Positions 8,286 through 19,100 of a stretch of DNA of 64,000 nt are shown here, piece by piece. This DNA is from Deltaproteobacteria bacterium. Its GTDB lineage: Bacteria > Myxococcota_C > UBA6777. Position 1 is the first letter of the stretch; every line of letters begins with the position of its first letter. The DNA is taken from assembly GCA_006226375.1 (NCBI GenBank), contig SBHC01000005.1, positions 62,001-126,000 on the forward strand. The letters are read 5' to 3'. The notes beneath the pieces are model-generated. The model was not told the DNA's origin, searched no databases, and was given only the letters and a program-made list of their open reading frames with translations. Position numbers and translations under genes: made by a program.

Positions 8286-11126
8286 ATGTCGACGCTGCCA
8301 CAAGAGTGTCAAGACTTACCCAAAGATATTCAACAAGCACTTCAGAAGCTTTATGAAGATTGTCTCTCTCCATCCTATTGGACAGAGGGCAAAGGCAACC
8401 AGACCAAAGCGGGTCATGCTTTAAAGAACTACCTCAAGCGCTTGCAATACTTCGGCGTCTACGAAACCGAAGAGATCCAGTGGCTCGACGACCTGGAAGC
8501 TGCCAAGGCCGCACACCAGGCCAGCCTGCGAAGTAGCACTCTCGATGACAGCCGAGAGATGGCGTTCCAAAGTCTACAAGACACCGCCAGCCTATACGGT
8601 CGAGACAAAGCGCTGCAAGCGATCCGCACCGACATCCGTGCCAAGATCCTTGAACAACAACAGCTGTTCTTTACCTCGCACGAATGCGCCAACGCTGCTG
8701 ATGACATCTCACTGGCCGCAGCCTGGAAAGTTGTCAGTGATGTCCAACTGGAACCCTCGCCGTTTGACCCTCTCTTAAAGATCTGGTCGGAAGGGTTTTG
8801 GCCGATTGGCCCCCTCGCTGGCAAGTTCGTGGTGTTTGCCCCCAACGAAGAAGAACGCAAGAGCAAGGCTGAAGCCGCGAAAAACCACGTCCCACAAGAA
8901 GACGCACCTGCCGCGTCCAGCAGCCCAAGCCAGTCGCCAGAGGAAGACGTTCGCGCCGAAGCGCAAGCCAAAATCGCACAGGTAACGTCCAAGATACAGC
9001 TCAACCTCCCTGCAGGAGTGGATCCCAATCGGCAAACTCTAGAATTTTCCTCCATTATCGACCCCCAAGATATTGAAGTACTTAAGCAAGCCGTTGAAAC
9101 GGCGTCAGCCCAAGCAAGCGCAGCGCCACCGGCAGAAGCCACACCTGAGCTAGAGGCGGCCCAAGCGCCTGCTCCTCAGCAACCTCCTCCGGCAGCACAG
9201 CCGCAACCCACGGCCCCTCTCGGAAAGCCGTTGCCATTTGTAGAAGAAACGCAGCCTGCTCCCGAAGATGGGGAGGTCTCTGTCACTCTCTCCACAGAGC
9301 CCATTTCATCCACGGAGTTGCCAGACACTGCACCGGCTCCACAAGCCGCTCCTGCACCACAACCAGTGCAACAGGCCGCTCCAGCCCCACAGCCGGTGCA
9401 GCAAGCCGCTCCAACTCCACAGCCGGTCGCCCCGGCGCCTCAAGTTGCAGCACCGCAACCTGTCCCAGTCCAGCCGCAGACTCCAGTTCCGCAGGCTCCA
9501 GTCCAGCCGCAGGCCCCTATCGCGCAGACACCCAACCAAGGAAACTTGCAGCCTGCACCACCCTCGGTGGTACAACCCCAAATGCCTCCACAGGGAAGCG
9601 TTCCTCCGATGCAAGTCGCTCCTATGGCACTCAACGGAATGCAACCCCACATGCCACCGCCAGCCCAGGCAGATGGAAGTATCCCACCAGGGATGATGCC
9701 GCCGCCGGGCAGTATGCCTCCAGGTCCAATGCCTGGTCAGCCGATGATGCCGATGCAGGGTTCTCCGTCACAAAACATGATTAGCTCTGTGGGAATGCCT
9801 CAACCGATGATGGCCCCTGGAATGATGCCGCAAGGAGGAATGCTTCCTCCCGGAGGCATGATGACCCCTTCCGGTCAGCTTCCAGGACATCCCGCCGGAA
9901 TGATTCCCCAAGGGCAGCCCATGAACAACGGGTTCATGGACGACCCTCTCGATGAAGACCCCATTGCGGTTCGCCCCCAAGGCTCTTCCCGCCTGGGGAT
10001 GTGGATGTTTTTGTTGGTCTTGTTTGGTTCAGCTGGAGCCGGAGGTTGGTACTTGTACAACCAGTCTGCAGGGGTGTTGTTTGAGAAGGCCTCCGTGTTT
10101 CTTTCCAAGCGGCAGTGGACCCAAGCGGAGCCCTTGCTCCAGCGTGTATTGAAGCAAGACCCCAAGTTTCCGGGGCTGCAGCGCGCGCTGGGTCATGTCT
10201 ACTTCGCGACCCAGCGAGACAAGAACGCCACCGAAGCTTACAAGAAAGCAACGGTCAAGCACCCCAAGGATGGGCTGATCGTTCGCAACCTGGGCTACAT
10301 CTATTTGAAGAACGAGTCCTGGCAAGAAGCCCTCTCTCTCCTTCAAAAAGCGACAGAACTGCGCCCCACAGACGCCTACGCCTGGATGTACTTGGGCACA
10401 GTACAAACCCAGCTACGAAGGTACTCCTTCGCCACGCAAAGCCTTCGCAAAGCAACACAACTGCAACCTCAACTCGCGGCGGCCTGGAATGACCTGGGAA
10501 CAGCGTTGCTGCGGCAAGGATACAACATCCGGGACAACGCCCCCCCTGCTCCATCGCCTCCTCCTACCGAGCAGGTCCAAGAGCACGCCAAAGACGCAGA
10601 GAAAGCGTTCCAGAAAGCCGTCCAACTGGCCACCAACACGGCGCTGTACTATCGAAATTTGGGCGATGCGTTGCTCCTTCAAGAACGAGCCGAAGACGCC
10701 AACAAAGCGTACCTCTCGGCCTTGCAGCGAGACGCATCGATGGCAGCCGCGTTCAACAACCGTGGAGCGCTGCTCCTTCAACAGGGTGAGTTTGAAGAAG
10801 CCAGCAAGCTCCTTCTCCGTGCAACATCCCTGTTGACCAAGGCGTACCAAAGCCAAACGTCACCCGAAACTCGTCAGAATATGGCCAATGCCTACTTCAA
10901 CTTGGCCGTGGCGTACCAAAACCAACGCAGCAAGCGCGACGAAGCGATCCTGGCCTACACTCGCTACACCCGCCTTCAGCCAGACGACTCCAAAGGATTC
11001 TGCAACCTTGGCAAGCTCCTCCGCCGAGCACGCAAACGTTCCCTCGCACGACGTGCCTACCAACGCTGCCTCCGCCTTGACCCTAACAACCGCGTAGCCA
11101 AGCGCATGGTCCGCTACCTCCGTTGA
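8286..11126 (+). CDS. TPR-repeat membrane protein with long Pro/Gln/Met-rich spacer
   Basis: 946 residues in three parts. Residues 1-280 are soluble and helical, of unknown type. Residues about 280-565 are low complexity: first Ala/Pro/Gln repeats (QAAPAPQPVQ is repeated in tandem), then a Met/Pro/Gly-rich tract. One membrane segment (MWMFLLVLFGSAGAGGWYLY, about 570-590) precedes some eight TPR units (about 595-946; for example RNLGYIYLKNESWQEALSLL), which normally make protein-protein scaffolds. With no signal peptide, the N-terminal part and spacer are probably cytoplasmic and the TPRs periplasmic. ATG 8286 follows AAAGGGA. No partner gene is evident. Confidence 0.75.
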   Translation: MSTLPQECQDLPKDIQQALQKLYEDCLSPSYWTEGKGNQTKAGHALKNYLKRLQYFGVYETEEIQWLDDLEAAKAAHQASLRSSTLDDSREMAFQSLQDTASLYGRDKALQAIRTDIRAKILEQQQLFFTSHECANAADDISLAAAWKVVSDVQLEPSPFDPLLKIWSEGFWPIGPLAGKFVVFAPNEEERKSKAEAAKNHVPQEDAPAASSSPSQSPEEDVRAEAQAKIAQVTSKIQLNLPAGVDPNRQTLEFSSIIDPQDIEVLKQAVETASAQASAAPPAEATPELEAAQAPAPQQPPPAAQPQPTAPLGKPLPFVEETQPAPEDGEVSVTLSTEPISSTELPDTAPAPQAAPAPQPVQQAAPAPQPVQQAAPTPQPVAPAPQVAAPQPVPVQPQTPVPQAPVQPQAPIAQTPNQGNLQPAPPSVVQPQMPPQGSVPPMQVAPMALNGMQPHMPPPAQADGSIPPGMMPPPGSMPPGPMPGQPMMPMQGSPSQNMISSVGMPQPMMAPGMMPQGGMLPPGGMMTPSGQLPGHPAGMIPQGQPMNNGFMDDPLDEDPIAVRPQGSSRLGMWMFLLVLFGSAGAGGWYLYNQSAGVLFEKASVFLSKRQWTQAEPLLQRVLKQDPKFPGLQRALGHVYFATQRDKNATEAYKKATVKHPKDGLIVRNLGYIYLKNESWQEALSLLQKATELRPTDAYAWMYLGTVQTQLRRYSFATQSLRKATQLQPQLAAAWNDLGTALLRQGYNIRDNAPPAPSPPPTEQVQEHAKDAEKAFQKAVQLATNTALYYRNLGDALLLQERAEDANKAYLSALQRDASMAAAFNNRGALLLQQGEFEEASKLLLRATSLLTKAYQSQTSPETRQNMANAYFNLAVAYQNQRSKRDEAILAYTRYTRLQPDDSKGFCNLGKLLRRARKRSLARRAYQRCLRLDPNNRVAKRMVRYLR

Positions 11127-11302
11127 CATCCAATAGAAAACCAAGCGATAAAAGATGAACAACAACCACCATCAAAAGATGGACGCTACCCGTGCGGAAG
11201 TCGCCTTGGAGAAGGATGTTGTTGAGGAAAGGCTTGAGTCAGAAGAATCGAAGGGGTGCAAAAGAGGCTGGAGGGAAGCGCAGACGGAGGGAAGCGCAGA
11301 GA

Positions 11303-12310
11303 TTAACGACGGACACAACGGCAGCTACGAATGCAGCGCTTTCCTTTGTAGTTGTAACGTGTACATTTCACTGCATACCCTCGGGAGCAACGGGGCATAC
11401 GGACACGAGGACACTTCACAGTGGCACGCACACAGGTGCACCGTTTGATGCAGCGCTTTCCTTTGTAGCTGAAGTACGTGCATTTCACACGAGAACCTGA
11501 TGTACAACTGGGAGTTGCATACGGTGGACACTTCACTGCTGCGCGCACACAGGAGCAACGCTTGATGCAGCGTTTGCCCCTATAACTGAAGTACGTACAC
11601 TTTGTCTTGTAGCCTCGGGTGCAGCGAGGAGTTGCATAGGGTGGACACCTCACGACAGCACCCACACAGGTGCACCGTTTGATGCAGCGCTTGCCATTGT
11701 AGTTGAAGTATGTGCACTTCACACGAGAACCTGGCGTGCAACGAGGAGTGGCATAAGACGGACACTTCACAGCAGTACGTAGACACGTACAGCGTTTGAT
11801 GCAGCGTTTGCCTCGGTAGTTGAAGTAGTAGCACTTTGTCTTGTAACCACGGGTACACCTGGGAGTCACATACGAAGGACACGCCACTTTTCGGGGGACA
11901 CAGCTGCATCGAAGAACACAACGCTTTCCTTTGTACATGCCACGCACACACTTAATCGCATGAGTTCGTGGGCAGCGAGGTTGTCGAACCCGAGGACATG
12001 TCACCTGGGGCTTCACACAGGTACACCCTTTGATGCAGCGCTTGCCTTTGTAGCTGAAGTACGTGCACTTCACGGTGGCTCCACCCACACACATCGGCGT
12101 GGCGTATGGAGGACACTTCACTGGAGGCTTGGTGCAAGTGCAGCCCTTGATGCAACGCTTTCCTTTGTAGTTGAAGTACGTACACGTCACAGTAGCCCCA
12201 CCCACACACATGGGTGTGGCGTAAGGAGGACACTTAACTTCGGCTTGCGCCGATGTCACAGGCAAGATCAAAATGGCAGCCGCCAGGCACAACCAACGAG
12301 CAACATTCAT
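11303..12310 (-). CDS. secreted protein of eight tandem 39-residue six-cysteine repeats
   Basis: 335 residues: a signal peptide (MNVARWLCLAAAILILPVTS, cleavage near AQA-E) and then nothing but repeats. Each unit has six cysteines in fixed spacing, with consensus V-x-C-P-x5-P-x-C-x7-C-x6-GKRC-I-x2-C-x-C and a highly conserved YKGKRCIK core. The protein is very basic (many Arg/Lys), so it may bind acidic polymers such as DNA or polysaccharide once folded by disulfides; that is inference. ATG 12310 is chosen over upstream frames because GGAG lies seven bases upstream. I do not recognise the repeat as a named family. It is divergent from the next Cys-rich lipoprotein at 12567. Confidence 0.75.
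   Translation of the reverse strand: MNVARWLCLAAAILILPVTSAQAEVKCPPYATPMCVGGATVTCTYFNYKGKRCIKGCTCTKPPVKCPPYATPMCVGGATVKCTYFSYKGKRCIKGCTCVKPQVTCPRVRQPRCPRTHAIKCVRGMYKGKRCVLRCSCVPRKVACPSYVTPRCTRGYKTKCYYFNYRGKRCIKRCTCLRTAVKCPSYATPRCTPGSRVKCTYFNYNGKRCIKRCTCVGAVVRCPPYATPRCTRGYKTKCTYFSYRGKRCIKRCSCVRAAVKCPPYATPSCTSGSRVKCTYFSYKGKRCIKRCTCVRATVKCPRVRMPRCSRGYAVKCTRYNYKGKRCIRSCRCVRR
11306..12238 (-). repeat. eight tandem ~117-bp coding repeats
   Basis: Eight in-frame units of 117 bp (the last is one codon shorter) cover the whole mature part of the gene. Units 3 and 8 are the most diverged (PRVRQPRC and PRVRMPRC instead of P-x-YATPxC), while units 1-2 and 4-7 are close relatives, suggesting duplication in blocks. 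Confidence 0.85.
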
Positions 12311-12566
12311 GTGAAACTCCATGAGTCGAAGATCGAAAGATTTGCAGGAGGACCACCCACCTACAAAACACTGAAACTTCTGTAAGAAAAGGGATTTATA
12401 TAGCATCAACAGCGGTCGACGGTATCACCCTCACCACCATTGGTCAAGACCATTTGGTTGCAGGGGAGGTCTTAATCTTGTTCCAGTTTGTGTTTCGTGC
12501 GAAGATACACTTTAACATATAGAGCCTTGTATCCATTGAAAAAGCGTTGAACAGTAGGGGAAGAAT

Positions 12567-15500
12567 ATGCGCAAACGTTTTGGTCCATTGATGTTGTTGG
12601 GTTGTTGGTTGTTGTGGCTGACCCTCGAAGCTTGCGGAGGAGGTGCCCCTTCTCTGGCTTGCAAAACAGACCAAGAATGCAAAGCCGGTCTGATTTGCAT
12701 CAACGAGGTGTGCAGCGCCGAACAATGTTCAGACAAATCTCCATGTGAAGGAGGGAAGGTCTGCAACAGTGGCCGCTGTGGAGACTGCAAAGCTGACCAA
12801 GAGTGCGGCACAAATAACGTTTGCCAAAGCGGCACATGCAAGAGCGGCTGCTTCGACGACGCCGAATGCAAAACAGGTGAGATCTGTCAGGAAAAGAAAT
12901 GCATCGAAGGCTGCAAAACCGATAAAGCTTGCGGAGAGGGAAAGATCTGCAAAGAAGGACGCTGCGCCGATGGATGCTCCCGAAGCAACCCCTGCAACGA
13001 AGGACAAGTTTGCAAGGCCGGTCGTTGCACCGTCTGCCAAACCAAAAAAGACTGTGGCTTCGGAAAGATCTGCAAAGAAGGCAAATGCCAGGAAGGCTGC
13101 GAAGGCGACACCGACTGCACCGATGGCAAGATCTGCCTGAGCGAAACGTGCAGCGAGCCACTCTGCGGCGATCAGAAACCTTGTCCTGGTGGTCAGCTCT
13201 GTAAGGTGGGCCGATGCGAGGCCTGCTCCGACGACGTCGCCTGCGGTGAAGGAAAGATCTGTGAAAACGGAAGCTGCCAAGAAGGTTGTCGCGCCGACAA
13301 AGACTGTTCAACAAGCAACGCCGCTCCCAAATGCGACACCGCCGCCAAAGTCTGCGTCGAATGCCTGGACAATGGCGACTGCACCGACAACAAAGTTTGT
13401 CGCTCCAACAGCTGCAACCCTTGCCTCGCTGACAAAGAATGCAACACGGGCCAGCTCTGCCTGCAAGACACCTGCACCCAAGCAGACTGTCGCCGCAACG
13501 AAGACTGCAGCAACGGAAAAGCTTGCATCAAAAACACATGCAGCGACTGCGCAGAAGACTCTCAATGCAACGCAGGCAACATCTGTGAAAGTGGCGTTTG
13601 CAAAGCTGGATGTCGTAAAAACCAAGACTGTCAATCAGGACAAGTTTGTGACACCACCAGCAAAACCTGCACGGGCTGTGTCCAAGACACCGACTGCAAA
13701 GGTGGGCTTGTCTGTACACAAGGCGTCTGCTCGGCCTGTCCGGCCGATGCAGCTTGCGGCCAAGGCAAGCTCTGCCTCAATGGAGCCTGTCAGGAAGGAA
13801 ACTGCCGCAAAACCGACGAATGTACCAACGGCCAAGTTTGTCTCCGCAACCAATGTTCGGCCTGCAGCGTGGACCAAGAATGTGGAGCAGGCAAACTCTG
13901 CCTCAACGGAAGCTGCATCACCGGCGACTGCAAGACCACATTGGATTGTACCGGCGGCAAAGTCTGCGTAAAAAACACCTGCAGCCCCTGCTCCGACGAT
14001 CAACAGTGTGGCACCGGCAAGCTCTGCTTGGGCAACATCTGTCAGGTCGGAAACTGCCGCAAAACGGGCGACTGCCAACAAGGTCTTGTCTGCATCAAGA
14101 ATCGCTGCGTGCTTTGCTCCAACGACAGCGAGTGCGCCTCCGGCGAGCTTTGTCTGCGGGGCGTTTGTGCCCAAGCCAACTGCCGCGAACGAAAAGACTG
14201 CCAGGGTGGACTGGTCTGCAAACAAAACCAATGCAGCGCATGCTCCGGTGACCGAGATTGTGACACCGGCGAGCTTTGCCTCAGCGGAAAGTGCCAAAAG
14301 GCCGACTGCCGCACAGAAGCCGACTGCACTGGCGGCAAACTTTGCCTCAACAACACCTGCTCGACCTGTGCCAACGATACAGAATGCGGCCAGGGACGAC
14401 TGTGCATCAGCGGCGCCTGTATCCAAGGAAACTGCAGAACCAACACCGACTGCAGCAACGGCCAATTCTGCAAAAACAACCAATGCACCGCTTGCTCCGC
14501 CGATCAAGACTGTGGCGCTGGACAACTCTGTATCGCAGGGGTTTGCAAGGCCGGCGATTGCCGTGACCGCAACGACTGCAAGGTGGGCCAAGTGTGCGTC
14601 CAAAACAAGTGTCAGGCTTGCTCTGCAGACACCGACTGTCGCTCCGGCGAGTTGTGCCTCAGCGGCGCATGTCAAAAAGGCGACTGTCGCAGCACCACGG
14701 ACTGCCCGGCAGGCAAGATCTGCAAGAACAACCTCTGTGGAAGTTGCACCCAAGACAGCGAGTGCGGCGCAGGGAAACTCTGTGAGCAGGGAAGCTGCAT
14801 CACCGGGAACTGTCGCAAAAACACCGACTGCACCGGCGGATTGCTCTGCAAGAACAATGTCTGCAGCGCCTGCACCGCAGACAACGAGTGTGCCTCCGGT
14901 GAACTCTGCCTAAGCGGCAAATGCACCCAAGCCGAGTGTCGTGACAGCGGAGACTGCAAAGGCGGCCGAATCTGTGTGTCCAGCAAATGCGTCTGCGCCC
15001 AAGGTCAATCCTTGTGTGGTGGTGCGTGCGTTGACCTGCAAACAGACAAAACCAACTGCGGTGCCTGCAACAATGTATGTCCGGGCCAAGAAGCTTGTGT
15101 CGCAGGAGCCTGCACCCTCATTTGCAAGAGCGGGCTGTCCCAGTGTGGCGGGGCTTGCGTAGACCTGCTGACCGACACGAAACACTGCGGCGCCTGCGGC
15201 AAAACCTGTGCCAGTGGAAACGCTTGCTGTTCCGGTGGATGCGCTGACTTGCAGACGTCCTCCCTACATTGTGGAGCGTGCGGTAATGCTTGTACCAACG
15301 GCAAACAATGTTCCGCTGGAGCCTGCACATGCCCCGCAACCAAAGAAGTGTGTGGAAACAACCAAGACGACGACTGTGACGGTGTCATCGACAACGGCTG
15401 CAACGGCAAGCCTTGCCAAAAGGATACAGACTGCCAGTCCAACTACTGTGAGCCGACCAACAAGGTTTGCGCGGATCGTTCCAGTTGCAAAGCCTTGCTT

Positions 15501-16127
15501 GCTTCTGGGGTGAAACAAAGCGGAAACTACACCATTGATCCCGACGGTCCTAACGGAGCCATCCCCTCGTTCCAGGTGTTCTGTGACATGACAACCGATG
15601 GCGGTGGTTGGACCGAGATCACCCTTGATATCGCTCGCAACAAGCTGGGCGGAAAAATGGTCGCTGAGGATAGCGCCACAACCGCAGGTATAGACAGCTC
15701 TCATCGCCCCTTCACCCAGGACCGCGGCGATGGACACACCTACCATTACACCTTCCAATTCCCGGCAGGGTACCAGGAGTTCTACCTGAACAACTACTTC
15801 CTCAAGGCCTTTGCTCCATCCACCCGGTATACGTCTGACATCTACCCAGGAAACTTCAAGCAAACCTCGTGGAGCGCAGGCAATCGTACAGGAGGATACG
15901 GAGATATTTCCTTCGGAACCCCCGACAGCACCGGTCCAATCACAAGCTTCGCGCAGCACCTGACCAAAAACTTTGGCTGCACCAGCTGTACGTTGGCCTG
16001 GCCTGCAGGAACCAGAATTTTCAAATTCACCAAAGCCACCAAGGCCTTCCGCATTGGCTGGGGTGAAAATGGTCCTGAGTATGAAGGCTGGTATCCTTGG
16101 TGGAGCGGCACCATCCGTATTCGCTAG
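12567..16127 (+). CDS. giant Cys-array lipoprotein with C-terminal fibrinogen-like domain
   Basis: 1186 residues. The signal peptide ends LTLEAC, so Cys23 is the likely lipidated residue. Residues about 32-812 hold roughly 37 short disulfide repeats of the form C-x4-x-C-x2-G-x2-C-x4-C. Residues about 812-920 carry three Stig1-like repeats (CGGACVDLQ...NCGACN). A MopE-like Asp-rich motif (NNQDDDCDGVIDNGC) follows near residue 930, which in related proteins binds a metal or calcium. The last ~215 residues resemble a fibrinogen-like domain: CDMTTDGGGWTEI is its diagnostic stretch, with conserved Trp and Cys later. This points to a long surface stalk displaying a glycan- or protein-binding head. 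ATG 12567 follows AGGGGAAG. Binding partner unknown. Confidence 0.82.
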   Translation: MRKRFGPLMLLGCWLLWLTLEACGGGAPSLACKTDQECKAGLICINEVCSAEQCSDKSPCEGGKVCNSGRCGDCKADQECGTNNVCQSGTCKSGCFDDAECKTGEICQEKKCIEGCKTDKACGEGKICKEGRCADGCSRSNPCNEGQVCKAGRCTVCQTKKDCGFGKICKEGKCQEGCEGDTDCTDGKICLSETCSEPLCGDQKPCPGGQLCKVGRCEACSDDVACGEGKICENGSCQEGCRADKDCSTSNAAPKCDTAAKVCVECLDNGDCTDNKVCRSNSCNPCLADKECNTGQLCLQDTCTQADCRRNEDCSNGKACIKNTCSDCAEDSQCNAGNICESGVCKAGCRKNQDCQSGQVCDTTSKTCTGCVQDTDCKGGLVCTQGVCSACPADAACGQGKLCLNGACQEGNCRKTDECTNGQVCLRNQCSACSVDQECGAGKLCLNGSCITGDCKTTLDCTGGKVCVKNTCSPCSDDQQCGTGKLCLGNICQVGNCRKTGDCQQGLVCIKNRCVLCSNDSECASGELCLRGVCAQANCRERKDCQGGLVCKQNQCSACSGDRDCDTGELCLSGKCQKADCRTEADCTGGKLCLNNTCSTCANDTECGQGRLCISGACIQGNCRTNTDCSNGQFCKNNQCTACSADQDCGAGQLCIAGVCKAGDCRDRNDCKVGQVCVQNKCQACSADTDCRSGELCLSGACQKGDCRSTTDCPAGKICKNNLCGSCTQDSECGAGKLCEQGSCITGNCRKNTDCTGGLLCKNNVCSACTADNECASGELCLSGKCTQAECRDSGDCKGGRICVSSKCVCAQGQSLCGGACVDLQTDKTNCGACNNVCPGQEACVAGACTLICKSGLSQCGGACVDLLTDTKHCGACGKTCASGNACCSGGCADLQTSSLHCGACGNACTNGKQCSAGACTCPATKEVCGNNQDDDCDGVIDNGCNGKPCQKDTDCQSNYCEPTNKVCADRSSCKALLASGVKQSGNYTIDPDGPNGAIPSFQVFCDMTTDGGGWTEITLDIARNKLGGKMVAEDSATTAGIDSSHRPFTQDRGDGHTYHYTFQFPAGYQEFYLNNYFLKAFAPSTRYTSDIYPGNFKQTSWSAGNRTGGYGDISFGTPDSTGPITSFAQHLTKNFGCTSCTLAWPAGTRIFKFTKATKAFRIGWGENGPEYEGWYPWWSGTIRIR
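12660..14994 (+). repeat. about 37 Cys-rich coding repeats with a two-unit super-repeat
   Basis: Units of 20-25 codons, each with four cysteines. In the second half (from about 13740) two unit types alternate strictly: one of the type CRKTDECTNGQVCLRNQCSA and one of the type CSVDQECGAGKLCLNGSCIT, giving a 42-codon (about 126-bp) super-repeat. The first half is less regular. This implies later expansion of a dimer. Confidence 0.8.
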
Positions 16128-16171
16128 TACAACGCCCTCCTCCCCACCATCCAAACAAACTCACATCCCCA

Positions 16172-19100
16172 TCACTGCGAAGAAACAACGTTGCACTGGT
16201 CAGGCAGAAACAAAAGCGGCTTGCCCAGGCGACGTCGTTGAATATCGTTGCCTTCAAGCTTGGAGTCATACGGAGAGTCGTACGGACTCGGATTCTGCCA
16301 GATCAGCGTTGCCCCTTGGGGTAGTTCAAACGTTTCGTGCCCCAAAGACGACGAGGTCGCAGAGCCTTCTTGGGTCTTGCAGCCTGGGTTCTCCGAAGAA
16401 ACTTTGCAGTTGCGAAACGCGATCTTCGCACGGCAGGTGCTTCCCTTCTTCTCGCAGAGATAGTCGTTGTTCTCCAGCACGACGCGTCCAGCCATATCCA
16501 TCAAAACATCCGGTCCAGAGTTCCTCCAGAACACGCTGCCTTGCAAGTCCAGGCGACTGGGCAGGCTATCATCCGGTTCACGTGTAGGCTGTGAATACAA
16601 GCACAGCTGTCCTTGTGGGCAGGATAGTTCACGAGGTTGACACGACGATCCATCCCCACAGGGGCTTCCTTCCGAGCACGGCGACCCATTCGCACAAGAC
16701 ATACTGTAGCAATAGGCAGCAGTGCGCCCCCATGGCGCACAAAACGGGACTACGCGTTGCTGACCACCTTCCTCCACAAGCTGGCGCAGGCAATAGCTGC
16801 CGTCAGGACATGGGAAGTTTTTGCAAGCATCCACCACAGAAGAACCCAAGGTTCCACACAGACCATAGGCAATCAGAACAGACTCAACAGGTCGCGGAGA
16901 GACACCGTCGAATGAGGGCGCTCCCTCACAATTGTGGGGTTCACTTTTGTCCACACACTGCACATCAGCCTGGGGCTGCCAGAAGCCTTGGTTGGGTGTA
17001 GCAACGCTGTCTTTCCAGATCCATCGACAGGCCTTTCCTTGCTCCCGGCACCGTTGACACTTTCCTTGTTGAAGCCGTTCGTTTTGGGTTCTTTGCGTCC
17101 ACCCCTGACAGGGATCGAGCTTTTGAGGGACGCGAACCGGTCGCATCGTCCAGCCTCCTGCCAAGGGAGCCACCAACCCCCGCTTCGTTGGTGAGCAATT
17201 GTAGTCAGACGGCGCAAAAGCCCAGCGCACCAAGCCCGAAGCACCGGCCCAAACCCCAACCCCCTGGCTTGGAGGAACGCCATCATCAACATAACCAGGG
17301 CTTGGCTCAGCCTGGTAGAATCCGCTCTGCAGAACGCGAAGCTGACTGGTGTTGTTCTCCAGCCGAAGATGACTGTTCGCGTTGTGCTCAAACTGCTCTC
17401 GTTCCAACGTCACCTTCCCAGATGAAGCGCGTACAACAAGACCAACAAACCGATTGTGAGCCCAGACGTTGTCCGAGAAGTGACCGTTGGCAGAAACGGA
17501 AAAAACACCGCCCCTCCCGTTGTTTGCGATCAGGTTCTGTTTCACCCAACAGTCCGCGTAACAACCTGTGATTCCAAGCGCAGTGTACCTGGGACCGAGA
17601 GAAACGTTGGCCTCGATTCGATTGGATGCAATTGCAACGTTGGCGTAAGTGTTGCCCACAACAAGACCGTGACCAGGGGAGTTGCGAAAGACATTAAATG
17701 TCACAGCAACATCTTGAGTCGCCTCCAACATCGCGAACGCGTAGAACAGAGTCTCCGGAGGCTTCTGGGACGCCCAGGCGTTGGACTCCACCCAGTTTCC
17801 TGAAGCCTGAAGTTGAGACACTCGATCCGCCCAAAACCCGCTTCCCTTGTGATTTTTGATGTGGTTGCCGTCCAAGCGATAGAGGCCGCGAACGTCTTCA
17901 ACGAACACGCCATGGGTGGATGGCTCTCGCAGGCTCACGGCCTCGATCACATTCCAGGACACCGTGAGACGTTTGGCATGCTTCATCACCAAGCCAGCTT
18001 CACCAAACTGTCGGATGTGGTTGTGACGTATCACTACATCCTCCAAAGTTTGAACCCCCGTTTGTTGCATGGAGATCGCAGTCCCAGAAGAGTCACCTCC
18101 CACAAACTCGTTGCGCTCCACAAGGACTTGGCCTCCTCCCTGAGTCCCCACAAACAAGCTCTGCCCCTGGTTCTTTCGGAACCGATTGCCCACCACCTTC
18201 AGGCTGGAAAATGACTGGCTCACATAGCCACCGCCGCTTGCAGACTTAAGGCCGTTGTCCTGGAACAAGTTGTTGACCACCTCCAATGACTCCACAGCGT
18301 TCATGAGGAAGGCCAACGAGGCGCTGTTGAGGACCTGGTTCTCTTTCACCACAACGTTCTTGGTCTTGGAGCATGAAACTCCTGGCGCATCCTTTGACAA
18401 TGTGCCGCTCCCCAAGACCACGTTGCCTTCGATCCGAACGTCGCTGGAGTTTACGACCGCAACGCCTGTGTATGCGTTGTTTGCGATGTAGTTGTTCTGG
18501 ATCAGGACGGGAAGAGAAGCCCCCACGACATGCACAGATCCCGAAGAGATCCCTCGGTTGTTGTTCTCCACACGATTGAATTGAAGCTCTACTTTTTTGG
18601 GGCTATCTACAAAGATGCCCGCCTGGGATGAGCCAGACACGCTGCTGAAACGGACAGCCGCGTTCCCGGTCAGTTGGAACAGGGCAATGCCAATGCCTGA
18701 AGCCACTTCACCGGTTTGTGTTCCCTCGACAGTGACATGCTCGATCAACCCTGCGCCACCCTCCACAAAGATGCCAGCGTTTTGGGTTTGGGACACACGG
18801 AGATGTCGTAATGTAACGGTGCTGTTACGGAAGAACAAACCAGCAGCCGTGGAGCCAGCGTTCCCTTGCCCAAGCACCGAAAGCCCCTCCAACGCAATCG
18901 TCACATTGACGGCTCGGATCCCATGAGCCGATCTTCCAGGCTGAGCCAACAAACGAACCCCTTCCGTGCATCGCCCCACGATATGGACGTTACGCGACGC
19001 CAAACCTCCCCACGAGTAATCACCTGGAGCCAGCAAGATGACAGACCCTGCAACCGCTCGCTGGATTGCGATGGCCAGAGACATGTAAGGTTTTGCTTTC

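Noticed and set aside
12660-14994. The regular repeats as a possible CRISPR array
   Set aside because: Repeats are in frame, protein-coding, without unique spacers, and there are no cas genes.
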